Below, piece after piece: positions 20,256 to 29,810 of a DNA stretch of 41,030 nucleotides. This DNA comes from Pleurostoma richardsiae. Taxonomy: Eukaryota; Ascomycota; Sordariomycetes; Calosphaeriales; Pleurostomataceae. Numbering within the stretch: the first letter of the stretch is position 1; each line of letters opens with the position of its first letter. The stretch is taken from the NCBI GenBank assembly GCA_030052745.1, contig JANBVO010000087.1:1-41030 (forward strand), read 5' to 3'. The notes beneath the pieces were generated by a model. That model had not been told where the DNA came from, made no database searches, and saw nothing but the letters and a program-made list of their open reading frames with translations. The position numbers were made by a program, and so were the translations under genes.

Positions 20256-21172
20256 ATGTCGGCTGGCGACTCAATCGGGCTCGATGAATCGACCGAGACC
20301 ATGGCTCTCCTCGGTCAGCACGAACGGATTCATGACCTAAACGCGGCTGACGCGACCGCAACTCTTGCTCATAAAAGCAGCGACGTTTCCCAACGACTGG
20401 CAGTCGTCCTGTCCCAGTGTCAAACTGATAGCGAGATCGACCGCGAGATGTGGGATGATTTCGAAATCCACCGTCGCTCCGCGGATACGTATATGAAGCA
20501 GTATCTGGATTGCTTGCAGCAGGTGCACGAAGAACGTTCCAGGCATGTCTACGAGATCGACGACTTTGATGACGAGGTTCCTCCCATGGGTACGTATACC
20601 GAGAGTGTTGGCCACGAAGGGGTGCTAATCTGTTGTACTTACAGACATGGCTGCGCGAGCACCAGATTCAAGTGTTATTGACGTGACGAGGGAAGAATGG
20701 CGGCTCAAGATCTCGCGCGACAGTCTTGCCCGTGATCTGCTGGCCATGCACGAAACGCTCGAGTTCCTCAAGATGAGAGCTGCCCCATCATCGAGTAGAG
20801 GTGATTTGTCCATCTCCGTGTTGTCGATTTCTGCAGCGACGCTGTAAGTCTAAGCCCAAACTACGAAATCTTCCCAGCATTTCACATCAAGGTGCAGGGG
20901 CATTTTCTTACGTGCCTAAATACAGTGGCTGCATTATGTGGTGGAACTCCCACCGCGGAGAGGCTATCGGGGTCCTTGCGGCCGACGTGGCTGGTGTTGC
21001 ATGCTACTACTCGTCTGAGATATGGAAATGGCTCAGGACACAGTCGATTGAGCGCTGCCAAGAGAAGGTTGGAGCTTTGCTTCGGCATCTCAACAAAGGT
21101 GAGGTGGACGAACGAAACCGGGAGGATCTTTGCGAAATGTCGTTTCGGATGGTAGATCACTTTAGGGAGTAG
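20256..21172 (+). CDS. Unknown three-exon helical protein with weak TM segment
   Basis: Exons 20256-20589, 20645-20843 and 20926-21172 give 259 residues. The first intron has GTACGT, GCTAATC and ACAG in matching phase 1. The second uses GTAAGT and TACAG in phase 2. The first about 190 residues are charged and helical with coiled-coil character (DSEIDREMWDDFEIHRRS; EEWRLKISRDSLARDLLAM). The third exon contains a moderately hydrophobic stretch (AIGVLAADVAGVACYYSS) and a charged helical tail. An alternative ATG at 20301 has a good context (ACCATGG). Family unknown. The gene is head-to-head with the 17.7-19.7 kb gene, and the two may work together; that is inference from arrangement only. Confidence 0.6.
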
Positions 21173-21220
21173 AGGAGAGACACCTTGTGGGCTACATTTT
21201 TTGTCAGTACAGAAGTTCCT

Positions 21221-21406
21221 CTAATCACAACAGGGTGAGAACAGTTGTGGCCCATACGTCTCCAAAAGATAGTATTTCATCTGGAGGAGCTCTGTGACTG
21301 CAGGATCGTCGATGCGCTCCTTCTGTATGACCAGACTTCGAAATAGGCTTGTCGCCTCCTCGAAGTCCATCTCTTCCAACTCGACGACGTCGAGAGCCCT
21401 TCTCTA
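21221..21406 (-). pseudogene. NB-ARC domain stub of an NLR
   Basis: A short minus-strand frame bounded by stops encodes ALDVVELEEMDFEEATSLF followed by IQKERIDDPAVTELLQ. This is the region after the nucleotide-binding site in fungal NB-ARC proteins, where V.EMD...A..LF and a later leucine-rich segment are conserved. The usual LPLAI.QAA continuation is lost, replaced by MKYYLLETYGPQ and a stop. No P-loop is found upstream. A remnant. Confidence 0.55.
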
Positions 21407-22379
21407 TGCACGATGACTAAATGCATGGCAAAACAGAAGACGGTATTTCAGAACTGCCCAGGCAGCAATGGTGGGGCGGTCACGGCGAAGGCAGATGCCC
21501 CTCCTCACTATGTATGCGGATGGCATCCAGAATGGGTGCGGGGCAGCTGCGTCGCCGTGAAGAGACCGCCTTCCTCGGAGGGGCTGTACGAGAAGGACTC
21601 GAACCAGACGAAGGAAAGGGGAATTCCAAAGACTGGAGCGAATGTCGTGACACCAAAATGTATCAGTTATATGACGCAAAGCGCTATCGGGAAGGCTCTC
21701 TAACATAGTATGTTCTCCGATAACTTCAAGCATCCACATGTGTAAGAATACATTTGCAAACTAACCAACAGCCTACATCAAGCCACCCGTTTTCGTTTCC
21801 ATAGTCCATTAGCCTTTTACCAGAGGTCTCGAGCCCTTGAAGCTGTCAGCTACCCTACGAGACTCGCAGGCCGTGGACATTCCAGCCGAGATGAGGGATG
21901 AAATGTGGAGTGGACGCGGAGAAAGGAAAAAGGAAAGGGAGAGAAGCTTCGTGGCACATCTCCGAGTGCACAGTAGCGTTGCTGATCGTCCTTGCCACGT
22001 GGGTGCTCGCATTTAGCCTGAATACACCAGAGCTCTCTTCAACTGGGGATGGGGATGCTAAGAGAAATTCTGCTGGTTCCCCGCGATCTGGGCGATGATA
22101 GCTCCCAGCGTATCGGCCCTATTGTGGGTTGCTCGTGCAGGACGCACCAGTGGCTATCCCATTCAGGTGGGTGACAAAAAGAATGACGGATCCGGTAACA
22201 GTTCGCTTAAGTATTTACAACCGGATATCTTAGCCATAATTTATATATAATGATCTTGATGCTATTTAGAATGCAAAATACATATTCTTGAGGCCATACT
22301 TTAGGAGACTACTTTGCCAATTTCTGCACTGCTCTAACACTAGTCCTTGCCCATCACCATTTGAACTCTCAATAAGACC
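21407..22379. other. Region without a supported gene
   Basis: Short frames exist on both strands around 21410-21740; a minus-strand frame near 21540-21660 contains FGVTTFAPVFGIPLSFVWF and could be an exon remnant of the same broken NLR. Nothing else is recognisable. The last about 200 bases are AT-richer and lead into the small gene at 22380. Confidence 0.3.
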
Positions 22380-22502
22380 ATGCCGGAGTCAAACACTACA
22401 ACCACCGTCACGGACATTCCCTATACGGGAGGTGGTCAAGTGACGTCCACTACAAGCCCCGACGGGATTTCCATCTCGTTCGGCTGGACCAAAACGTTTT
22501 GA
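22380..22502 (+). CDS. 40-residue Thr/Ser/Gly-rich peptide
   Basis: The ATG lies in a fungal-type context (aataagaccATG) and opens a 41-codon frame rich in Thr, Ser and Gly (TTTTVTDIPYTGGG, then SPDGISISFGW). It is probably beta-prone, with no signal peptide or membrane segment. Seven bases after the stop is a strong GTAAGT donor (22509), with a matching TTAACAG acceptor at 22576. This suggests a transcribed unit with a 3' UTR intron, or a longer protein if an earlier weak donor is used. A second short frame follows at 22591-22689. The composition recalls short amyloid signalling peptides of NLR systems, but no known motif is matched. Confidence 0.4.
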   Translation: MPESNTTTTVTDIPYTGGGQVTSTTSPDGISISFGWTKTF

Positions 22503-22590
22503 TCAGCAGTAAGTCGAACTTGTTCGGTCCTCGTGCACATTTCTTGTTCTCTGAGTTGGCACTCATGTCTTAACAGAAATTTTGTCACTT

Positions 22591-22689
22591 ATGGCAACTC
22601 TCTGGATCACACTGTACACCGCGCTTGGAGATAAGACAAGCTTGGATCTTTTCCAGGGAGGGATGGACACTTTAGGCTACCGATTTTAA
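22591..22689 (+). CDS. 32-residue frame after the intron
   Basis: This short frame starts with an ATG 14 bases after the probable acceptor at 22576 (MATLWITLYTALG...) and ends at 22689. It may be a second small open frame on the same transcript, or the 3' exon of a gene whose splicing I misjudge. Nothing is recognised. Confidence 0.2.
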   Translation: MATLWITLYTALGDKTSLDLFQGGMDTLGYRF

Positions 22690-23950
22690 GGAGTCAGCTG
22701 CCTACTTCTCCTCAATCCTTGCTGGCGCAAGCATTCTTTGTCAGCCAACTTTTCCTGGTTCTGTTCAATGTCGTCCCGGTACGATGTGGCTGGTTGTCAG
22801 CAGCCACTCGCTGTGACTATTTTAGCAGGCTTGCGAGTATCTGTCACATAGGCCAACAAGAACCATGTATCGTGCATCATAGTGCAGCACGCTAGCCGGC
22901 CTACTGCACACAATCCTGGGGCAAATTTCGCGCGTGACCACTGTATTAAATGTGTACTTCCGACAGGATCACGGTGTAGGATTCTACGAGGAGGGCAAAG
23001 AAAAAACAAGACGGAGAATGACTGAAAACAGCATAGAGTGCACACGATCACAAAGCTTTTGCCCAGCTATAGCTAGAGTAGCCTTACTGCACATACCGCT
23101 GGATACCAGCTTGATTTTGTCCGCGCACAACGTCCGCCCTGAACAGTCTCCTCACTGGCCAAAGCTTTCGCAAACACGGACTTCGGCTCCAGTAATGGTA
23201 TGCGACGATTGGACCAACATATGCCAACGCTGCGCTCCGTCTGAACACAACGAATTGGCAGCATGCGGAAGCTCATTACTATGATGCCGCCTGAGGTGAC
23301 ACTCCCCCCCGGCCCCTTATTTTTCTTTTTTCTTTTTTTCCAACCGCTTTATTGACAATCACGTCGAGAGCTGCTTCACTGGTAGGCCGATACATTCTAC
23401 TATTAATGTCGACGACGTCCAGATCTTTCGCCAGGACTATTCTCGTAGCATGACATTTGAGCCGTCGCTCGCGTTGTTCCTACTGAAATGCCGTCATGGG
23501 ATCGATCCTCGGTACATTTCGTAGCGTGGAGGCAGCAGAGAGGTTGATGGGCGCCGGGCCCGGAGACTTGGGTGTGGTCAGCAATGACTCATTATCGAAT
23601 CTGATCCATATGCGCCGAGAGATTATCGAGGCATAACTGGGTTCTGTCCTGCTCCTCCTTAACCCGCCGTGTTGAGTCCCTAGCCACATTATTTTTGGGG
23701 CCTACCGTTGATGTCGAAGTCGTGTTTCCCACTCTCGCAGTACGGGCGAAGGACCAACTCGGGGGTGCCGTCGAGAAGGGGTTCACTAGAGAGTGTGTCC
23801 TCCGCCGACGTCTGCTCGCGCCGGTAGAAGTCCTGTATCTGTGAGTTATCTGAGAGAAGAAGAGCGGCTGCAGAAAATATACTCGAGCGGGTTGGCGGCG
23901 GTGCCAGGCGATGAACGTCGAGATTCGCGCTGGATCTTTCTGAGACAAGG
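22690..23950. other. Region without a supported gene
   Basis: No gene is supportable. A C-run followed by a T-rich stretch lies at about 23307-23340. Minus-strand frames at 23480-24020 are open for up to 142 codons but show no domain. Confidence 0.35.
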
Positions 23951-23954
23951 CCGT

Positions 23955-24612
23955 ATTTAATACCCAGTCAGACTCGTTCAACGGGGCATGTATGTTTTTC
24001 CGAGCCCGGCGCATCATCACACTTCAGGGAGCGCAGGCGCTTGACGCGCGTCTGTTTCGCCCACACTAACGCTGCTGGATTGTCTACTCGTACGACCCCG
24101 TACCTCCCTGTATGCCTATTTGTGGCTGTGCTAACACTATTCTAGGTTGACATTTGATCGCAACCGGCGATGGCACGCAATCCACTGAAGCAATTGTGAA
24201 CATCTGATGCCTTCCCACTTTTCGGTGTATGCACGCCGCATTTTGCTCCCCTCGGCCCTGCCCTTTTGAACGCACGACGTATCGCATCACGGACCTACGC
24301 GGCAATACTTCTGGAAAGCCACGACGGCGAAAAACATACAAGCCGACTTGGAACCCTGCTTCGACGGCGACAACCTGTAGAGGTTTCTCTACCGGCAGGT
24401 TCGTTTCGATGGAGCGGAGTGCGCCCGCGGCCGCAACGGCGGGATTGTGGGATGGCTATTCCCTCGCTGCGCCCAGCGCACTGTTCCCAAATAGCCCACA
24501 CGTTGTGGCTGCCTTTCCGCGTTATCTGGCGATGCGACGACTACTAAAACTTAGCCTTCCTGGCGTTCCCGGCGTCCCCGCCACAACTCTATGGTTATCA
24601 GGGAGAATATGA
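23955..24612. pseudogene. Broken partial copy of the bZIP gene and its upstream region
   Basis: About 24260-24500 is directly similar to about 35045-35250, the 5' end of the bZIP gene. Both copies keep gcacgac/gcacgag..tatcg, cacgacggcgaaaa, ggcaggtt(c/t)gtttcgat and ccgcaac(g/t)gcggga. At protein level both read GRFVS(M/I)E followed by ATAGLWD. The preceding block, about 23955-24045, instead resembles the reverse complement of about 34557-34650 (shared gatgcgccgggctcggaaaa). Copy and original are therefore rearranged relative to each other. No intact frame or bZIP domain follows here. Confidence 0.65.
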
Positions 24613-25110
24613 TCCCCAATCGCGGACGAAGACATTCGGACTATCCGGCTCGGAGACAGAATCGGGGACTGATGCTAGACGAGATACTTGAAAAGCTGGA
24701 GAATGGCAAATTTGAGGATCTTGTGCACGCGGGCTGCGATGATGATTGTTCCTGAACAGCGGAAGGCACTATCTACGGATGGAGCGTTCTTCCCCCATGT
24801 TCTGATTCCTTCTGGGGACAAGGGTTCATAAGGCATATGCTTCTTGAAGTAGACAAGACTCTGCTGTGATATTGGAGCGCTTGGTAGAGACGGCTGAGAT
24901 CAATCATGCGACAAAACAGACAACAATGCTGTATTCACTAACAATCAAAACAACATGGCAGCCCCTTTCGAACTCGTGTCCGTGTCAGTTATCCGTGCTC
25001 ACTCGAGAGAACGAGGTATTGTCTGCTGTAAAGGAGTAATAAGCTTCTAATAATATCGTAAAATCGGAATGAAGTTGACACCATATCAGTTGCAATTATT
25101 CTCACGGCCC

Positions 25111-25887
25111 TCAGCGAGAGATTCTAGCTGTGCGGGAGTCAATGGCGGTTATGGTACTGCCCTCGTTGACGCGAATAAGGAATTCACTCTCCCCAGCACG
25201 ACCAATCTCAACACTAAACTCCATATGGCCAACCTGCTCAACAGTTGTCGCAGAGGGGCCTGAGTTTTCCTTGTTCTCGTCGGTCTTGTACTTCTTCCGA
25301 TAGGGAGAATCGTCAGCTAAGTCGACAGTAGAAGACCTCTTCCTTGCCGCAGACTCGTGTCTTCTCGTTTGCTGTGGTGAAAGGGCCGAGGCCCGCTTGA
25401 GAGGCGTAGGCGTAGACGGTCGCATACTGCTGCTTGGAGCTAGACTTCACGTCAGCAAGTCCTCATACGACTGCAAACTTCTATCTCTGTACCATGCTCG
25501 TCTTGTATTCGAATTTCCGAATCATCAAAGCGTTTGGTTTCATATGTTTTCGATCTCTCTCTGCTTGGAATTGATGCCGGAGTTGGAAGATACGAGCGGA
25601 TGTCTCGTTTCGGCCTATGTGGAGTTTGTGGACATCGTTGAGGGAGTCGTTGCGTCACTTGCGCTTCCTCGTTAAGCCAGATTTGATTTTCGCACTGAGT
25701 ATCTTCGTATGCCTTACGGCATCTCCAGACTATCCAGATCAGTTGTGTTTATATTCGATGGAGAAAGTACCTTACATTTCGGATTGTTATTGGGCCTCTT
25801 CGCCATCTCCAACCCACATCGGCAAAAGAAAAGATCTCCAGCACGACTCGCACCTTCATAGTGCGAATTAAGATGAGAAGAGGACAT
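25111..25887 (-). CDS. GRF-type zinc-finger protein
   Basis: Three exons (25887-25776, 25729-25493, 25439-25111) join to 225 residues. Both introns (46 and 53 nt) have GTAAGG or GTACAG donors, CTGAT/CTGAC branch sites and matching phase 1. Residues 22-58 fit a GRF zinc finger: FCRCGLEMAKRP, then NPKFWRC, then a later Cys (C50) and IWLNEE. The putative ligands are C22, C24, C41 and C50, and the first intron splits the finger. The rest is basic and disordered (KKYKTDENKENSG), with a C-terminal beta-like segment. GRF fingers bind single-stranded nucleic acid in repair enzymes such as topoisomerase III and APE2. Small stand-alone GRF proteins like this are common in fungi and uncharacterised. Confidence 0.7.
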
Positions 25888-25913
25888 AATTGCTTAATAG
25901 AGTAATGAAGGGA

Positions 25914-26150
25914 CGTAGATTGGAAATGCTGAGACTTTGGAGCGTTAGCGAGAACTGGTCCGAGATGGAGGCGAAACGCGGTTGCAAAAGCGCGTCGTGG
26001 ACTTGGATGCGGGGTTGCGGGGCGGTAGACCGTGGCGGGGTTTGGCTACACAGTTATTCTGGAAACTTCGGCAGCCTTGTCGCCCCACTGGGATGGCCAC
26101 ACTGGCGAGTAGTGTAGAATGAACGGTTGAAGCAGGCCGACGCCTCGTTC
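25914..26150. repeat. Dispersed direct repeat, copy 1 (partner 33998-34232)
   Basis: About 235 bases match 33998-34232 in the same orientation at roughly four bases in five. Shared stretches include gatggaggcgaaacgcgg, aaaagcgcgtcgtggac and ggcggggtttggct. No frame is preserved between the copies and no terminal repeats are visible. Confidence 0.75.
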
Positions 26151-26966
26151 CTTACCGTGGAGAAGGACACGGTCAGATCAACGATCAAGGAGCGAGTCAG
26201 GAGCCTGCTGTTAGGAATTCGGACTGGCCTGTCGCTTACTCCATAAAAGAGGTTGACGTGGCTGTCATTGCGGCAGGATTCTTGCCATCTCCGATTCGCA
26301 GGAAGTCGATTCAAATCTGAAGTCCCCAGATGAGTGCTTGTCATTTGAGATTAGTCCTCGCCCCGTAAGAGGTGGCTATTGAAGGTCGCGAGAGAGCAAC
26401 GTGGATTTGCTTGCAGGAGCTCGAGAAGGCCGATTGTGTTCTGCCGCCTTTGACCGCTTTGAGCGACAAGATTGCTAGAATGCCTTTGAGCAAACGCACC
26501 CCTCGTCTCACGCCTCCAGCCCGGTAAGACCCAATTGGAATGCCCCGGCAACGCGCTGGCTGGTTGGGGTTCGATGTGCTTTGCTGATGGCACAGAGGGT
26601 TCGTCTACTTTGACTGACTTCTTGTGAGGTACTCTGCGTAAGTGGCGTTTGGATTGGAAATGCCAGGCCGTGCTCGAGTTGCACAGCGAGCCCCGAGAAC
26701 CTTCGGAAGAGACGACTCAAAATGGTGCCGAAGTTCTTCTTGACGCCACTGCCACTTGTCACTGGGCTCGCCAATCTCTTTGCGTCTTCGCTAGAACATG
26801 CCGACTAGGCTTCTCAGTGCTGCAGGATAGAGAACAGAGCGGAGGAAGCCGAGAGGGTCTTCTGGAGCTCGTCACCGCGACCGTGGAAGAAAAACGATAA
26901 GACAAGATCACTATCGCTGGCGCTAGACGCAACTTCTTGAAAGGATTAAGCACTGGAATTTGGTTG
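26151..26966. other. Region without a supported gene
   Basis: Several overlapping frames of 60-105 codons occur on both strands, none with a recognisable motif or consistent splice signals. I see no gene. Confidence 0.35.
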
Positions 26967-28123
26967 CTAGTAAATACAATGCCTATTCTTACAAGCTGGG
27001 CAAGCTGACACATTGCACTCTGGGCAGCGAAAGGACCATTTTCTACGTGTCTCCCCGCAGAATACACAGCTCGCACTGCCGTTCTTCCTCAGCCAGCCGA
27101 GCCGCGGATGTGCACACCCAGGAGATTGTGAAGGTGCGGCCTGGGCTGGCTCGGCTCCTCGAAGCTCTGCTGCTTCACGCATCTTTGCCCAGTTATGACG
27201 GACGACGTCCTGCTTCTCCTCGATCAAAATAGTCTTCAGTCGCTCCCGCGCCACACGTTCCTGCTCGAGCCTGATTCTCTTTACTGCTTCTTCCGATCTC
27301 TTTTCAGCTTCCCTTTCTTTCTCTCTACGTAGTCTCTCTTTCGCCGCCTGCTCTTGTTCTTCCCGCGCTCTCCGCGCAGCTTCCCGAGAACGCTCTTCCG
27401 CTTGCCTCACTCTCTCCTCTCTAATCCTCTCGCGCTCTGCCCTCTCCCTGCCCGCTCGTTTCTCCTCTTCCATTCTCCTTGTCCTCTCAGCTTCTGCTGC
27501 TTTCCTCTCTCGTTCCACTCTTTCTCTGGCAGCACGCTGCTCCGCTTCCATGCGCCGTAGTCGCGCGACCTCGGCTGCTTTTCTTTGTATAGCCTCCTCC
27601 TCGGCTCGTTTGCGCTCTTCATCCTTGTGCTGAGTTTCTTGCCATTCCCGATACCTGGTCCATTGGTCTCGCAGGTCAAAGTACCGTGCGTCGTACGTCG
27701 AACGCTTTACCTTATCTGTCAGGCATTCGTAGGCTTCCCGGACCTAGTCAAACACCACATAGGTTAGCTGGGCTCTTGTTTGGTTGTGGTAAGCTCACGA
27801 CCCCCATTCAAGATAGACTACTGAAGACTAGCCTTGCGAAACTCGTGAGCGTCGATAGACTTGCCCGGCGCTATTTTATCAGGGTGATTCTTTTTCGCTA
27901 ATCTACGAAAGGCCAGTTTGATGTCTCGAGAGCTTGCTTGTTGTTGCAATCCAAGGTCTGCGTAATAATCCGAGACTTCAGGTTCCATTTCATTGAATGG
28001 ACCCATCTTCGGATGGAATGGCTGCCTGGTTTGGAAACACGGTTGAGCTTGAAGGGAGGTGAGAAGATGCCCTGGCGATAGCTGCTGCCAATCCAACGTT
28101 TGAACAACCGTGCATTCGTTCAT
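26967..28123 (-). CDS. J-domain, coiled-coil and zinc-ribbon protein
   Basis: Two exons (28123-27833 and 27743-26967) give 355 residues. The J domain starts at about residue 50: DYYADLGLQ, IKLAFRRLAKKNHPDK with the HPD motif near 80-82, then EFRK joined to VREAYECLTDKVKRSTYD across the intron. A basic linker (QWTRYREWQE) leads into a very long Glu/Arg/Ala-rich coiled coil (about 130-270). The C-terminus is a zinc-ribbon-like cluster with paired cysteines (CVFCGETRRKW, CPECNVSACPACKNRHC). HPD means it can probably stimulate an Hsp70. The intron appears to start with GC (AAG|GCTAGT) and has GCTAAC and CTAG. ATGs at 28006 and 27988 are alternative starts. Confidence 0.75.
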
Positions 28124-28270
28124 GGCAATCGCCAACCAGAAAAAGGAGAGTTGGCCAAACTGTCAGCGACGTGTATTGCCGTCATTGGCTGTCGGAAGCG
28201 CATCTTTCAACTTTCAGGCATTCCGAGAACCGGCGGCACCTGTGATTCACCATTTGGGATCTCTTTAGTT

Positions 28271-28538
28271 ATAATGTTGAGGCATATCTAGAAGAATGCG
28301 CTACAAACCCGAGTGCGCTGGTGATCCTTAAATTTTCGCTTCATACATTCGTGTCCCATGGCTAAACAGCATTCTCGCACATGTCGGGCCAGGCAACCCT
28401 ACCTGATGATGAGAGCGCCATCGTGGCGATTCGGGATTTGGACGTCAAAGTCTGCTTGCCGGTGGTACCGTCCTAGATCCCATAGCCCTGTCTATGGCAT
28501 TGGAGACATCCGCCGTGCCCCGAGACTGCTATGCTTGA
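28271..28538. repeat. Dispersed direct repeat, copy 2 (partner 14778-15049)
   Basis: This is the second copy of the approximately 270-base segment described at 14778. It lies about 150 bases upstream of the J-domain gene's start and is not part of any gene I can model. Confidence 0.8.
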
Positions 28539-29544
28539 TGCTTCATCTCGTGTGCTAACAACGCGACCAAGAGGACTGGCTAACACTATTGTTGCACTGG
28601 TTGTTTACGAGTGTGTGCTGAACACTTGTGCACGCGTAAGAGGCAGCGAGGTGAGGCGGGGTAATTAGTGACTGGCCAGCAATTGCTCGTAGCCAATCGC
28701 TTGATCTCTGCCAGCACTAGAGGTCTCCTACACCTAGCGAGCCTGGCGTATCCCAGGGAACGAATCGATCATCTCGCTGGTCTCGATCGTCTCGAGCGGC
28801 ACGATGGAGGCGCAGTCGTCTGAATGTATGCAGCGCGTTCACCTCGAGCGAAACAATCACCCTTGAGCCCCGGTAGCCCTGAGCGCGTCGACTCGGACGT
28901 ATTGAGGCATCACGAAACGGAGCAGCGTTACTGTGGGAGGCCAAGCTAACGTGATGCGCACAGTTGTCTTCATCCTCGCCGCCACCAGCCACACCAACAC
29001 TTCTCATCCGGCCTCTCGTCTCGCTCAGCAGAGCTCGCCGGCCGATTTCGACACCCGGAGCTCCACTCTCGATGACATCATATCATGGACAAATGAGACT
29101 ACGGAAGCCTGACGCGCTGTAGATCGCGGAACAGCCCGTGCCGCCATCCCCGGCGCCGTGGATCCATCGGCGTCCGTCACACGGTGGAACGATGACTGCC
29201 CTAGGCTCGGCCCGGTCACTAATACCGAGTACCGCGCGGGAGCCTCTTCCTCGCCTAGTGCCTATTCCGTGTGGGCTGTGGCGTGGACAGGCACGATGAT
29301 GGCATGGCGCTACCTGCTCTAGTCGAGAGGAGCAGGTAGCCTATATCTCTGTAGAATGATGCCAACAGATCAACACAACAAGCTTCATTCGTGACTAAAC
29401 CGTAGCCTTACTAGATACACAACGCTTTATTTAGTACCCACACTAGCGCAGAGTGTCGGTCAGCCTTAGTACGGTATTCAATGTCATGATCCCAAGCCTT
29501 GTAGAATCATCGTTACCTCTAACTTGAAATCAGAGTCGCTGTCG
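28539..29544. other. Gene-free stretch with an 11-bp hairpin at 29309-29340
   Basis: No coding region is supported. A perfect inverted repeat lies at 29309-29340: GCTACCTGCTC and its complement GAGCAGGTAGC, separated by 10 bases. It could form a stable hairpin or a terminator-like structure, but no gene ends nearby. Confidence 0.45.
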
Positions 29545-29810
29545 TATGGCCCCTCGGGAGGGTATGAGGTCGTGATCAAGCTGCTGCTCGCCACAGGAGA
29601 GGTCGAGGTCGATTGGAAGGGTCATGATGGTCGGATGCCGCTATTGCATGCCGCTTGGTACGGGCATGAGGCCATGGTCAAGCTGCTCCTCGCCACACGC
29701 CAGGTTGAGGTCCATTGGAAGGACGAAAATGGGCGGACGCGTCGTATGCCGCCACGAACGGTCACAAGGCCATCGTCAAACTGCTTGAGTTGTATGCCTG
29801 AACTTATTCT
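29545..29810 (+). pseudogene. Ankyrin-repeat stub with frameshift
   Basis: The frame encodes two clear ankyrin-type units of the kind at the C-terminus of fungal NLRs: VVIKLLLATGEVEVDWKGHDGR, then LLHAAWYGHEAMVKLLLATR with QVEVHWKDENGRT. At about 29740 the reading frame shifts by one base; the other frame continues with SYAATNGHKAIVKLLELYA and a stop at about 29804. No upstream NACHT or NB-ARC domain is present, so this is a detached and broken fragment. Confidence 0.65.

Noticed and set aside
21585-21620. tRNA-like T-loop (ggttcgagtcc on the minus strand)
   Set aside because: The T stem does not pair and no acceptor stem, D arm or anticodon arm can be found around it.
14778-28538. Dispersed repeats as LTRs of a retrotransposon
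   Set aside because: No reverse transcriptase, integrase or primer-binding site lies between the copies, and the pairs overlap one another in a way one element would not produce.
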